Source: Malus domestica
Lineage: Eukaryota; Streptophyta; Magnoliopsida; Rosales; Rosaceae
Assembly: GCF_042453785.1 (NCBI RefSeq)
Contig: NC_091671.1
Span: 39,884,501-39,948,500, forward strand
Length of the DNA stretch: 64,000 nucleotides
Direction of reading: 5' to 3'
Shown here: in pieces, positions 1 through 10,888 of the stretch
Layout: each line of letters starts with the position of its first letter
How positions within the stretch are numbered: the first letter of the stretch is position 1
Position numbers and translations under genes: made by a program
The notes under the pieces: model-generated
What the model saw: only the letters and a program-made list of their open reading frames with translations
What the model was told of the DNA's origin: nothing
The model's database searches: none

Positions 1-180
1 CTAATTCACACCTGAACAGTTTGGTCAACGGTATGATCTTCAAGATTGATGAACTCTTCTTCCAGTTGGTGACTTGATCTTTAAGGATTTGTTTCAAGGG
101 TGGTGAATCGGCACGTGCAGCCCACAACGCCTAGTAAGTCGACCCAAGAATTTGAGGGTCAAAACAAGTTCACCGTCCTC

Positions 181-445
181 AGGCAGATGCGGCATTTTCT
201 CGAGTTCTTCATCTCAGACTCTTTCTGCTGAGTTGACTGTGCATGCTGCATTCTTCTCTGCTTGTTTCTTCAGGCAGATGTGGCAGCTTCTCGAGTTCCT
301 CAGTTCGGACTCCTTCTGCTGAGTTGACCGTGCAGACCGCATTCTTCTCTGCTCGTTCCTTCTGCACCTTGTCTCCACATGCTGCAAGGTATCATTTTCA
401 CTTGCCTTATCTGTTCTCCAGGCAGGTGTGGCAGCTTCTTTGAAA
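181..445. repeat. 91-bp direct tandem repeat
   Basis: Two units start at 181 and 272 with the shared opening AGGCAGATG and similar cores (TTCTGCTGAGTTGAC). A third partial unit starts at 420. It lies in the untranslated leader of the retroelement. Short ORFs reading through it are repeat artefacts. Confidence 0.7.
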
Positions 446-917
446 GTACATCAGCAGTGGAAGGCGAGTACTCGAGAGCAGTGCTAGGTAGGCAATCAGG
501 GAAGGGTTCCAAGCAGTCGGTTCCTTACCCGAGTTTGAGTGGAAGTTCCGGCATATTGTTTTCTTTATCCTTGTCTTTGTAGGTAAGAACAAGGACAAAG
601 GAAAGGACAGGGAGAACGCATGATATGAGATATTTTTGCTTTCTACCCTGGTGATATGAGATACTTTTGCTTTGGTGTCATTTGTTGCTGAGGTACCCCA
701 AGGAATAAGGAACACTGAGTGACTCGAGAGGCTTCGTTGGGAAGGCATTCTCGGAGATGAAGAAAGGTTCTGTATGTCTGCCTTGCTATGGAGGGTGAAG
801 GTGGACAGTTATAGGGAGTTCCTTAATACCTGTAGAGGTACTGTTCTTTCACTCGTGTCAGCAACCAACGCGTGATTGATCAGTATGGCTTCACGTGCTT
901 TCTTCTTTATCAGAAAT

Positions 918-1120
918 CTTCGACAAACTGTCCGTAATTTCCGCCAAGTTGAGTGTGCATGTGACAGGTGTTGACGCGGATGAAAAAGACCGGCGCCTCT
1001 TCGATAACTGGGATCGGCGCTTCGACAAATTACCCGTGATTTCCGCAAAGCTGAGTTTGTGTGTGATGGGTGCTGACACGTCTGGAAAAGCAAGATGCCT
1101 CTCCGATTTCTGAGCTTGCC
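918..1120. repeat. 102-bp direct tandem repeat
   Basis: Units begin with CTTCGACAAA at 918 and 1020, and both contain TTTCCGC followed by a GAGTTTG/GAGTGTG stretch. A shorter CTTGCCTCTTCGAT motif repeats just downstream (about 1110-1180). This is leader sequence of the same retroelement. Confidence 0.65.
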
Positions 1121-1317
1121 TCTTCGATTTTTGAATTGGCGTCTTCGAATTCTGAGCTTGCCTCTTCGATCTCTGAAATCCCGTCGAGTGCCGATTTTTT
1201 TATAGAGGCACGCAGTTCGTTTCAAAGCACACTTGAATTTTCGCTTGTAGAAACTCCCTTCTTGCACTTCTAAGGTCTTGATTTGTCCGACCTCTTCTTT
1301 CTTCAACACTTTTGAAA

Positions 1318-1983
1318 ATGTCTGGACCCTCCGACCGTCGTTTTGATTTGAACCTTGATGAAGAGGTAGTCCCGTCTTCTCCAGATAACATATGGCGCCC
1401 ATCCTTCATATCCCCTACTGGTCCTCTTACCGTTGGGGATTCGGTGATGAAGAATGATATGACCGCTGCGGTGGTGGCCCGAAACCTTGTTACTCCCAAA
1501 GATAACAGACTACTTTCCAGACGGTCTGATGAGTTGGCTGTTAAGGAGTCTCTGGCTCTTAGTGTGTAGTGTGCGGGTTCTGTGTCCAACATGGCCCAAC
1601 GCCTATTTGCTCGAACCCGTCAAGTTGAATCGTTGGCGGCTGAAGTGATGAGTCTCAAACAGGAGATTAGAGGGCTCAAGCATGAGAATAAACAGTTGCA
1701 CAAGCTCGCACACAACTATGCCACAAACATGAAGAGGAAAATTGACCAGATGCAGGAATCTGATGGTCAGATTTTACTTGATCATCGGAGGTTTGTGGGT
1801 TTGTTCCAACAACATTTGCCTTCGTCTTCTGGGGCTGTACCGCGTAATGAAGCTCCAAATGATCATCCTTCGGTGCCTACTCCTCCTGGGGTTCTGCCTA
1901 GTACTGAGGCTCTGAATAATCACCCTCTGGTGCCTCTCCGATCTGGGGCTCCGCCGAGTACTGAGGCGCCACCTGATCAATGA
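1318..1983 (+). pseudogene. Retroelement coiled-coil ORF interrupted by one in-frame TAG
   Basis: The reading frame starts at the ATG of MSGPSDRRFDLNL, runs to a TAG at 1567-1569, and resumes in the same frame as CAGSVSNMAQRLFARTRQ, ending at a TGA at 1981-1983. A single nonsense codon therefore splits an otherwise open frame of about 221 codons. The second half has heptad-like leucine spacing (VESLAAEVMSLKQEIRGLKH), consistent with a coiled coil, and ends in a proline-rich degenerate repeat with PSTEAP-like units. I recall homologues in apple and pear repeats in which the stop position is glutamine; that is memory, not a search. It may be a gag-like structural protein of a non-autonomous element. 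The function is unknown. Confidence 0.6.
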
Positions 1984-2460
1984 AGGCTTTTGTTTGTTTG
2001 CACTCTCTTTTTTTTTTTTTTTTTTTTTTTGGTATGTAAATGTTCCCTTTGTAATTTTCCAGAGAAATCAATGAAATGGACTTTATTTCTCTCAATGTTT
2101 TTTTTTTATTTTTTTTAGTTTTTTTTTAAATTTATTATTTGTTTAATTTATTTTATTTTATATATATATTTTTTTATTATATTTTTCTTCTTCTTTTCTG
2201 ATGGTGCAATCCGCATCATCCCCCTTTTTTTTTTGCATGGTGCTAGCCACCAAGGATCCACTTACTTCTTTGTATATATATATACACATATTTTTTTTTT
2301 TTCGGTGGTGCTGATCCACCATTCATTTTATTTTTTATTTTATTTTATTTTTTTATATTTTATATATTTCTTTCCTTTATTTCTTTCACGTGGTGAGGCA
2401 TCACTTTGCTCCACCATCCCATTTTTTAATATATATTTTTTGTATAAAGTTTGATGATGG

Positions 2461-2775
2461 GACGGGGAATTTTGCAGGGATGAAGCCGAGCTCCGAGTCG
2501 AGAATCACGCTGCTGGTGCTGACGTTGCTGATGCTGTCGAGACCGAATCAAATGTTGCTGAGCAGGAGAAGCACACCAACCTTCGAACCCAAGACCCTCC
2601 ACCTGAGCGGAGCATGGAAGCCAGTTGTGGTGTAGCGACGGTGGCGTTCGCAGATCGGGGGAGCGGGCTGTCGTGGAGGTCCACTTGCTTCGGGTGTGCA
2701 CACCATGTGCAGCAGGCAGGGTTTGGTGGAGTGAGGCAGCAGAGAGCGGCACAAAGACCGGTGGATTTAGAGATG
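2461..2775 (+). other. Junction stretch between retroelement and P450 fragment
   Basis: A GC-richer block follows the T-rich tail. It is open in one plus frame (a [16 protein letters not shown]-like reading) but has no recognisable domain. It is probably the end of the retroelement or another captured scrap. No gene is supported. Confidence 0.3.
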
Positions 2776-3195
2776 TTTTGGAGGGCATGGGCAGTGGGTC
2801 AACTACGATCTGCTCGTTGGGAAGGACTTTCTCCCATTTGAACCTCTTCACCAAGTTTGTGCATGAACACTAGGATCTCCAATCGGGCGTACTCTTTTGC
2901 CGGGGCACATCCGAGGACCTCCTCCAAAGGGCACAAACGTGTATGGTGCTGGACATTTTCCTTCGAATCTTGAAGGGTCGAATTTGAATGGTTCCGGGAA
3001 GTAAGCTGCGTTCTTGTGTATTGAGTTTGCGCTCCAATATAACTTCCAGCCCTTTGGAATGGTGAAACCATTGAAGACGAAGTCAGACAAGGCTTCCCTG
3101 AAAGCTCCTTGAAGAGGTGGAGCCAATCTGGGAACTTCCTGAGCTACGTTCCATGAGTGTTTCATCTTCTGTAGGTCATCCCTATTCAAAATCCC
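2776..3195 (-). pseudogene. Cytochrome P450 (CYP716-like) C-terminal fragment with two frameshifts
   Basis: Reading the minus strand from about 3195 gives the helix-K to heme-loop part of a P450: [32 protein letters not shown], then the heme-binding motif [10 protein letters not shown]. The family, CYP716, includes triterpene oxidases such as beta-amyrin 28-oxidase. Directly after the heme Cys the frame breaks: AAAAGAG stands where AAAGAG would give GKEYARLEI. About 50 bp later a second extra A breaks it again before [20 protein letters not shown]. Both lesions are +1 in short A runs. The N-terminal three quarters of the enzyme is absent. It cannot make an enzyme. It is more likely a dispersed fragment than a decayed local gene, because neighbouring fragments come from unrelated genes. 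Confidence 0.85.
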
Positions 3196-3299
3196 TTCTT
3201 TTTCAAAACCCAGAAGCCAAATCCGTCCAACTTTCCGACCCGGATGCCAATTTGATCGGATCCGAACCCTAAGGGGTCACCTGAACCTGCCCGCATCGA

Positions 3300-3545
3300 A
3301 GCGGAGCCCGCGGCAGTGGCGCCTCCTGGACCTTATCTCGGCGGTCTTCTTCAATTCGAAGAGGGACGAGGCTGTTTTGGGAGTGTACTTCCACGTGGAA
3401 ACGGGGCTTTTGCTCCAATTGAATCCTTCATCATCTTCAGCTACTCTTGCCGCCATGGACGAGTTGCTCGAGCTCTGCAACTCTTCTGTCCCTCCATTGC
3501 TGTTGCGAGAGATCTTGGAGACCATAGCAGCTGGAGATAGCAACT
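3300..3545 (+). other. Unrecognised coding-like fragment
   Basis: One plus frame is open through about 75 codons, including MDELLELCNSSVPPLLLREI from 3454 to a TAG at 3548-3550. The composition looks protein-coding (Leu-rich amphipathic helix), but I cannot name a family. It sits between the P450 and adenosylhomocysteinase fragments, so it may be another captured exon. Confidence 0.3.
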
Positions 3546-3768
3546 TTTAGGACCTTGACGTGTCGACTTTGAGGACCCTCGACGGGCTCGTCGGTTCTTC
3601 ACCGAGTGCTGGCCAAACTTGTCAGGAGTTTCAAGTCCGAGGCTTTGATGTCTTTCTCTGTCGGTCTGGTTCTTTGCCACCGTTTCCGAGCTTCCTTTGT
3701 CTTAGTCCGAATCCGACTGCCCACTCCTCGTCCTTTTGGAAGGTTCAGCGGAACCAGCCGGGAGCACG

Positions 3769-4690
<922 letters not shown>

Positions 4691-5016
4691 CCTCCTTGTG
4701 GAGGAACATCAACTGAGATATCAAAAACTTGGTGGTGGTGGAGCTGCTGGTGTCTGCGGCGTCGGCCGAGGATAAATGAGTTGAGAGAGAAACTTGGGGA
4801 GTTGGGCCTGGATTTGAGCTCCGTGGGCCGAGAATAGCTGGGAGAATAAGACAAGTCGAAGCATGGGCCTGGATTTGTGGCTGGGCTCATTGGTTTTGGA
4901 GAGATGCGTTGTCAAGTTGAGAGAGAAACTTGGCCTTTTCTTGGGATCCGACGGCTGTGAAATGAAGGAAGGCTTGGGCCTGTTGGAATTGCAGATGTTA
5001 TTTGATCTGCTTCTGA

Positions 5017-5020
<4 letters not shown>
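4691..5020. other. Gene-free stretch with a short internal duplication
   Basis: The motif TTGAGAGAGAAACTTGG occurs twice (about 4780 and 4917), as does GGGCCTGGATTTG. No coding signal beyond short shadows is seen. Confidence 0.4.

Positions 5021-5065
<45 letters not shown>
5021..5065. repeat. (TA)n microsatellite
   Basis: There are about 22 TA dinucleotides without interruption, followed by poly-T. Confidence 0.95.
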
Positions 5066-5073
<8 letters not shown>

Positions 5074-5282
5074 TTTAAAAGCTGTAGTGTTTTTTTTTTT
5101 TGTACAAAGAAATTGTAATAACATCAAACTTTTAATAAAATTTCTTATTCTTTATTTTGATGTGACTGAACTCGAAATTGAATGCTCGAGCTGCCTACGT
5201 ACCCTTCCAAAGAAGAGATCAAGTCGTAACGTAGTTCAAATACATTTTTTTTTCCTTGGTATTTTTTTTTTGTACCATTTGC

Positions 5283-6190
5283 AGTTTCAGCTTATGCAGG
5301 CAAGGAGCGTTGGTGTTGCCTTTTATGCTCGTGCAGACCATGAGCGTTTGGTGCCGTGTTGCAGTTTCAGCTCGTGCAGGCAATGAGCGTTGGTGTTGCC
5401 TTTTATGCTCGTGCAGACCAGGAGCGTTGGTGTTGCCTTTTATGCTCGTGCAGACCAGGAGCTTTTGGTGCCGTGTTGCAGTTTCAGCTCGTGCAGGCAA
5501 GGAGCGTTGGTGTTGCCTTTTATGCTCGTGCAGACCAGGAGCGTTTGGTGCCGTGTTGCAGTTTCAGCTCGTGCAGGCAATGAGCGTTGGTGTTGCCTTT
5601 TATGCTCGTGCAGACCAGGAGCGTTTGGTGCCGTGTTGCAGTTTCAGCTCGTGCAGGCAATGAGCGTTGGTGTTGCCTTTTATGCTCGTGCAGACTAGGA
5701 GCGTTGGTGTTGCCTTTTATGCTCGTGCAGACCAGGAGCTTAGTGCCATGCAGTTTAGGCTCGTGCAGGTGATGAGCCTTGTGCCATGCAGTTTAGGCTC
5801 GTGCAGGCAAGGAACTTTGGTTCGTGCAGTTTAGGCTCATGCGAACAAGGAGCATGTTATGTCGCCTTTTAAACTCGTGCAAACCAGGAGTGTTGATGTT
5901 GCCTTTTATGCTCGTGCAGACCAGGAGCGTTGTGCCATGCAGTTTAGGCTCGTGCAGGCGAGGAGCCTTGGTTCGTGCAGTTTAGGCTCGTGCAAACAAG
6001 GAGCATTGATGTTGCCTTTTATGCTCGTGCAGACCAGGAGCGTTGATGTTGCCTTTTATGCTCGTGCAGACCAGGAGCGTTTGGTTCATGCAGTTTAGGC
6101 TCGTGCGAACAAGGAGCATTGGTGTTGCCTTTTATGCTCGTGCAGACCAGGAGCTTTGTGCCATGCAGTTTAGACTCGTGCGGGCGAGGA
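5283..6190. repeat. Minisatellite with two alternating units
   Basis: A ~36-bp unit (TTGCCTTTTATGCTCGTGCA plus GACCAGGAGCGTTGG) alternates or repeats with a ~43-bp unit (CCGTGTTGCAGTTTCAGC plus TCGTGCAGGCAATGA). Later units change to GTGCCATGCAGTTTAGGCTC. More than ten units are visible. The array begins right after the gag stop in the element's orientation. ORFs in every frame across it are repeat artefacts. Confidence 0.9.
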
Positions 6191-6206
6191 GAATTTATGA
6201 ATTTTG

Positions 6207-8156
6207 TCAAGCAATTTTGGAGAGGCGTTCCTCACAATTTTCATAGCAAGGAGCTTTGACCGCGTGATTGAAAAAGTCTTCGGGCAAGAAGTCGCGCATC
6301 GTGATGGCAACGGACGATCTTTGTGTCGCAATTTCATCATCTTCAACACGTTCACGTTGCTTTGAAGGTTGACAAGAGCTGTTTTGCCCCCTTTCCGATT
6401 GGCGGACTTGTGGAGGAGACGTATGCTTCTTGTGCAATTTCTTATGAGTGACTTGAGTCCATCCTTCAATTTTGCTTGTCTTGGAGGATGCCCCCAGCGG
6501 TTGAGGTGAAAACTTCGAGTCGAAAGAGTCAGAAGTGATGGTGGTATAGTTTGACTTCACCACATCGTCAAGATCTAGCTCGATGATTCCTTTTTGAGCC
6601 AGCTTCATGATAAGATCTTTCAGCACGAAACACTTTTCTGTCGGATGACTGATGAAGCGGTGGAATTTACAGTACCTTGGACTGTCGGTGCGATTCATCT
6701 CTTCTGGCTGTCTGCACTCAGGCAAGCCGATCACCTTCTTTTCCAGCAAGTCTTCTAACATGGCAACCACATCAGAGTCGGGGAATGGATAAGTTTTCTC
6801 CTCGAGCTCCTTCAAAGTGCGTCTACGCATCTCTTGATCACGAAAGCCTTCGGCTTGAATCGCCTTGCCTCGTGTGGAGATTTTGACAGGAGATGTGTTG
6901 ACCGTCATCGCTTCCTTGGTGGGTTTCCATGCAGCCTTTTCCACCTTTGACTCAAGAACTTTGTCATTCTTGTAGTTGGCGATTGGTTCATTCTTCCCAT
7001 GATGGGCGATGCTCAACTCCATGTCATGGGCGCGGGTGGCCAATTCCTCGAAGGTCCGTGGTTTAATGCATTGAAGGATGTATTGCAATCCCCATTGCAT
7101 GCCTTGGATGCACATCTCGATTGAAGAGGTTTCCGAAAGCCTGTCTTTACAGTCGAGGCTTAGAGTGCGCCATCTGTTGATGTAGTTAATGACTGGCTCG
7201 TCCTTCCACTGCTTTGTGCTCGTTAGTTCTAGCATGCTCACAGTGCGGCGGGTGCTGTAGAAGCGGTTAAGGAATTCCCTTTCCAATTGCTTCCAACTGT
7301 TGATGGACTCAGGCTCTAGGTCCGTGTACCACTCAAAGGCATTTCCTTTCAGCGAGCGCACAAACTGCTTGGCGAGGTAGTCTCCCTCCGTCCCCGCGTT
7401 GTTGCAAGTTTCGACGAAATGTGCAACGTGCTGCTTTGGGTTTCCTTTTCCATCAAACTGCATGAACTTTGGTGGTTGATAACCCCTTGGCATCCTTAGG
7501 GCATCGATCTTCTTGGAATAGGGCTTCGAGTAGAACAAGGAGGTATGTGAGCTCCCTTCGTACTGTGCCTTGATGGTGTTGGTGATCATCTCCTGCAGCT
7601 GTTGGATAGAAAGAGATCCCATGAGTGCCGCTGCTTGGTCTGGCTCCGGCTTCCCATCGATTTTCTTCATCGGGGGTTCTTCGTCTCTGCCAGCTTCTCC
7701 CTTTAGTGGATCATCCTCTGGGTCGGGTTTATCGCCGTCCTGCGCCTTCAGTCGGTTGACTAGTGCTGCAATTTGCAAGTCTTTTTCTTCCACAGTTCGG
7801 GTTAGCCTTGCGATTGCTTCATTCATTTGAGCCAGCTGCTCATCGATTGAAGTTGCTCCAATGGTCATGACTTGCATGGCTGAACTGTCGCTTGAATCGG
7901 CATCAGAGAGCATGGATTCAGAGTATTTCCTTGGGTTTTCCCCCCTTGGTGCCCTTAGTGAGGCTAAGGTGATCAAAGGCTCGTGCCTTGGGTGCTTTTG
8001 TTCCCTTGGCAGAGTTGATGCAGAGGTGAAAGAGGCGGCAGAAGTAGCTTTTGCCATGCTTCGAGTCGTGATGCCCAAAGTGACACCAGTTGCGACGATG
8101 ACGCTTTTGTTCTTTGCGCCGGTTGCGGGAACAGTTTGAGCCTTCCTTGATGCCAT
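6207..8156 (-). CDS. gag: Retrotransposon gag polyprotein, 649 aa, intact
   Basis: The ATG follows the LTR and primer-binding site at a normal leader distance, and the frame is uninterrupted. The N-terminus is Ser/Thr/Ala-rich. A short coiled coil (IDEQLAQMNEAIARLTRTVE) lies at about residues 104-135. The retrotransposon gag domain covers about 262-380 (FVRSLKGNAFEWYTDL, WKQLEREFLNRFY, INRWRTLSLDCKDRL). Near residue 500 a Cys/His cluster CKFHRFISHPTEKC resembles the CxxH...HxxxxC knuckle of Ty3-type gag proteins and probably binds RNA. A basic, Gln-rich C-terminus follows. The protein would form the virus-like particle; replication enzymes would have to come from another element. It ends without a protease, unlike a full gag-pol. 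Confidence 0.9.
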   Translation of the reverse strand: MASRKAQTVPATGAKNKSVIVATGVTLGITTRSMAKATSAASFTSASTLPREQKHPRHEPLITLASLRAPRGENPRKYSESMLSDADSSDSSAMQVMTIGATSIDEQLAQMNEAIARLTRTVEEKDLQIAALVNRLKAQDGDKPDPEDDPLKGEAGRDEEPPMKKIDGKPEPDQAAALMGSLSIQQLQEMITNTIKAQYEGSSHTSLFYSKPYSKKIDALRMPRGYQPPKFMQFDGKGNPKQHVAHFVETCNNAGTEGDYLAKQFVRSLKGNAFEWYTDLEPESINSWKQLEREFLNRFYSTRRTVSMLELTSTKQWKDEPVINYINRWRTLSLDCKDRLSETSSIEMCIQGMQWGLQYILQCIKPRTFEELATRAHDMELSIAHHGKNEPIANYKNDKVLESKVEKAAWKPTKEAMTVNTSPVKISTRGKAIQAEGFRDQEMRRRTLKELEEKTYPFPDSDVVAMLEDLLEKKVIGLPECRQPEEMNRTDSPRYCKFHRFISHPTEKCFVLKDLIMKLAQKGIIELDLDDVVKSNYTTITSDSFDSKFSPQPLGASSKTSKIEGWTQVTHKKLHKKHTSPPQVRQSERGQNSSCQPSKQRERVEDDEIATQRSSVAITMRDFLPEDFFNHAVKAPCYENCEERLSKIA

Positions 8157-8215
8157 TAATTTTGGAAGTGCGCTTGAATTTCTTGAACGGAGAAAGAGAT
8201 AAGAGGTAGAGATGA

Positions 8216-8233
8216 TCCCACCGGGCGTGCCAA
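8216..8233 (-). other. Primer-binding-like site of the gag element
   Basis: Two bases after the LTR end the minus strand reads TTGGCACGCCCGGTGGGA, similar in form to the TGGCGCC...GTGGGA sites of plant LTR elements. I do not assign the tRNA. Confidence 0.6.
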
Positions 8234-8235
8234 TT

Positions 8236-9226
8236 TGTGAACACAGAAAATTCCTGAAACGAAAGAGACAAGAACGACGTGCACAAACAAATATTTGTAT
8301 TTGATGATTTTGGGTTACAATCTCTCTCTATTTTGATCCTCTGATTCGATCTCCGTAAAGTGTGTATTTGTGGATGTGTGATTGATCCAAATGGCCGTTG
8401 GGCTTGATCTAAGGATGAACGTTCTTCAAGGGCCGTGGACTTGATCTTGAAGGTGGATTTGAGCGGATCTTCAAAGGGGCTTTTGGGCTTGATCTTTGAA
8501 GAACAGTGATGAACGGATCTCCAAGGGCTTTTGGGCTTGATCTTGAAGAACAGTGATGAACGGATCTTCAAGGGCTTTTGGGCTTGATCTTGAAGAACGA
8601 TTGGATGTGTGGATTTGTCGACGTTGTTGATCCAAAGGGCCGTTGGGGCTTGATCTTGGATGAACGGATGATGAACGATGGTGCTTTTTTCAAGGGCCGT
8701 CGGGGTTTGATCTTGAATTGGTGGATGGTTGATCCAAGGGGCCGTTGGGGCTTGATCTTGGAAGAACGATGAACGAAGAACGAGGAACACTTTCTTCAAG
8801 GGCCGTCGGGGCTTGATCTTGAATTGGTGGATGATTGTTGATCCAAAGGGCCGTTGGGGCTTGATCTTAGGATGAACGATGAACGAAGAACGCTTTCTTG
8901 ATTCTTCGGGAACCTGGATGCTTGAGAGCTTCGGAGTTTCAGAGCTTCAGAGCTTCAAGAGTTTTGCCTAATGATTTTTTGGTTCCCCCAAATGAATGAA
9001 TTAGCCTTCTATTTATAGAAATTTCCAAGGCCTAATTTTGAATATAATATTCCAGATGAAATAAGTCGTTTCTGCCAAGTGTTGACACGTGTCCTGTTTG
9101 ATGATTTTTCCAACTTATTTCGATTTTCATTGAGTCACACGCTACGTGTAAAATTTATGTAATACATGAGCGTTGACACTTTGATTTATCGGTCAACATT
9201 TATTTACCGAAATTTCGATGTCTACA
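8236..9226 (-). repeat. 5' LTR of the gag element
   Basis: It starts TGTAGACATCGAAATTTCGG and ends TGTTCACA on the minus strand, so the TG...CA ends are present. Internally (about 8390-8870) it contains degenerate tandem units with GGGCCGTTGGGGCTTGATCT and GATGAACG. These produce false ORFs on both strands. No matching second LTR is in the window, so an insertion age cannot be estimated. Confidence 0.75.
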
Positions 9227-10480
9227 GTATTTATTAAAAAAAAAAAGTAGCGACAACAAGGAAAAAGAAACCCAGAACCCCTGCAAATCAAAACAACAAA
9301 ATATTCCGATCAATCCCCAAATCCAATCTTTCAATTCAATCCCCCACTCTCAACCTCCTCTCTTCTCACTTTCCCATCAGATCCACATTTTCTCGATAAA
9401 CAAACACCTCGAGCCCCTCATTTCTCTCCTCTGCATCCACGGGGACACTTTCATTCCTCCCCATCTTCTTCTTCTCTTCCATAACCACCACCATACGATT
9501 AAGCTCGGCCCAAATCCCCAGACCCTTCCTCCCTTCTTTCCTTTGCACCCACCCTTCCCCTCCATCTCCTTCTTCGATTCCACCTACCTTCCCCCTCCCT
9601 CTTCGAATGGAGCCCTTCTGCGTCACCCTTTTTACGTTTTCTGGGTCTCTCCGGCCGCAATTTACCCTCGAAGGGCAGAACCCTTTTCGCCTTGCGTATT
9701 TGCGACTTCAAATTCAGGTTTAATTTTCTGTAACTCTCTCTCTCTCTCTCTACCTACTCTCTCCTGTTTTCTATGTTGTCTGTTTAAGTAGAATTGCATG
9801 AATCAATGAATGTGTGTTAGTTTGTATTATTGTTAATTGTGTGTTTTTATGGATAGTTTTTTAGATCTGTTGCAGCTGGGTTTCTTGGGTTTTTTTGGAA
9901 TTTGGCAGCTATTGGAAAAATTGGGGGAAAATGTTACAGAATTTGTAAAAATTAGGAATTATTAATTTTCTATTGTGATTGAAGGTTTTACTGATTGGTT
10001 TTCTGTTTCCAATTTGAAAGTGGGGGTGCTAATGACAGAGCGGAGGCGGTGGTGGGGAGGGACATAGACGGAGCCATACGAGGAAGGAGGCCGATCCTTC
10101 ATTGCCATGAGTGAGGGTTTGGAGGGGGAGGCAATGGGTTTTGGATGTGAAGGCAACGACATACGATTTCAGAGTGCAACGTCGTTTTGTCCTTTGTCTT
10201 CATCACCATGACCTGAACCGGAGCAATCGGTTTGATGCCGCAAACCGCGAGGGTCTGGAACTTCCTCAGCTCATAGTGCAACCGTCGCCATGGATACAAG
10301 GAAGATAAGGGATGTAGGGTGCCCAAAAACATTTGTTTTTTTTTTAAAATTGAGTGGGTCGGGGGTTGAGGGAGGGAAAGGCTTGGATTTGCAGTAGAGG
10401 CCGAGAAGGGAGGGAGAAGGGAGGACAGTCGGGGTTTTGAGGAAGAACAATTTTTTTTTTTGAATAAATACTTTTATTAT
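9227..10480. other. Orphan 5'-UTR-like stretch; no intact gene
   Basis: The plus strand from about 9290 is C/T-rich, ends in a plausible donor at 9716-9717 (TTCAG/GTTTAA) and is followed by a (CT)n tract and T-rich intron-like sequence. This resembles the first non-coding exon and intron of a plant gene. No coding exon follows in that orientation. The left side abuts the LTR end at 9226 and the right side abuts a half foldback element, so it looks like a gene start cut off by insertions. Weak minus ORFs across it are not convincing. Confidence 0.4.
9962..10165 (-). other. Possible captured coding fragment on the opposite strand
   Basis: The minus strand reads MAMKDRPPSSYGSVYVPPHH followed by RLRSVISTPTF, which looks like a real protein N-terminus. 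An upstream overlapping frame (VQVMVMKTKDKTTLHSEI) also looks coding, with a frame change between the two. I cannot name the family. Its orientation is opposite to the UTR-like stretch around it. Confidence 0.35.
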
Positions 10481-10489
10481 TTTAATATT

Positions 10490-10688
10490 TTTAATGACAC
10501 GTGACGCCCAATCATTGTCTACATAGGCGCCACGTTATCAGTTAACGGTATACTTAACAGATTGACTAACGGATGTATGAGACTGTCCCAAAATTAACAC
10601 TTTAAGTATGACTCTGGGACGAAAAAAACTTGATGTACTAAATGTTGAAAACCACAAAACATGAGGGTAGTAAACAGTCTTTTGCCCT
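10490..10688. mobile_element. Half of a foldback (MULE-like) element
   Basis: The stretch matches the right arm of the foldback elements at 41.5-43.4 kb: GCCACGT, TTAACGG, CTAACGGATGTATGAGACTG, ACGAAAAAAACTTGATGTAC and the tip CATGAGGGTAGTAAACAG ending in GCCC. The left arm is absent, so this copy is truncated or interrupted. Its tip coincides with the left edge of duplicated copy A. Confidence 0.75.
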
Positions 10689-10888
10689 AAAAAATAAAAC
10701 CTCACTTTAACAACAAGCATTGTGCACAAGAACGGAATTGGAAAAGAAAAAACTGCATATGTGATAACGAAATTGACAGCAAGAGCATAAGATGGTATTT
10801 TGTGGATAATCTATGTAAATGCTCACAAGTCACAACCCATTATGTGGGTCCCTTCATAATTGGGGCATAGTTTTATCTGTCTATATAG

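Larger units (their letters stand above)
1..2460 (+). mobile_element. Internal region of a non-autonomous LTR retroelement, left end outside the window
   Basis: The stretch carries direct tandem repeats in its first 1.2 kb, then one coiled-coil ORF in two pieces, then a T-rich tail with poly-T and TATATA runs. No reverse transcriptase, integrase or protease is visible. The ORF belongs to a family I remember as highly repeated in apple and pear genomes, which suggests a large non-autonomous retroelement. No LTR or target-site duplication can be assigned here, so both ends are approximate. The right end is placed where the T-rich tail stops; sequence to about 2775 may still belong to it. Confidence 0.55.
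5160..9226 (-). mobile_element. Gag-only Ty3-type LTR element with 5' LTR; pol and 3' LTR missing
   Basis: Read on the minus strand the order is: a 991-bp LTR (TGTAGACATC to TGTTCACA), a primer-binding-like TTGGCACGCCCGGTGGGA, a gag ORF, a minisatellite, and a tail that includes ACGTAGGCAGCTCGAGCATT, a motif I associate with the 3' part of plant LTR elements. No protease, reverse transcriptase, RNase H or integrase lies between gag and the tail, and no second LTR was found in the window. The lower boundary is therefore approximate. The element could be a non-autonomous gag-carrying derivative or a truncated copy. Confidence 0.75.

Noticed and set aside
5219-6246. Overlapping ORFs of 60-135 codons with repeating VLPFMLVQTRS-like or CTSIKGNTNAP-like units
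   Set aside because: They follow the minisatellite periodicity and exist in all frames.
7918-8799. 293-codon minus ORF overlapping gag start and LTR
   Set aside because: It runs through the degenerate LTR repeats and a second frame of gag. The gag frame has the domain evidence.
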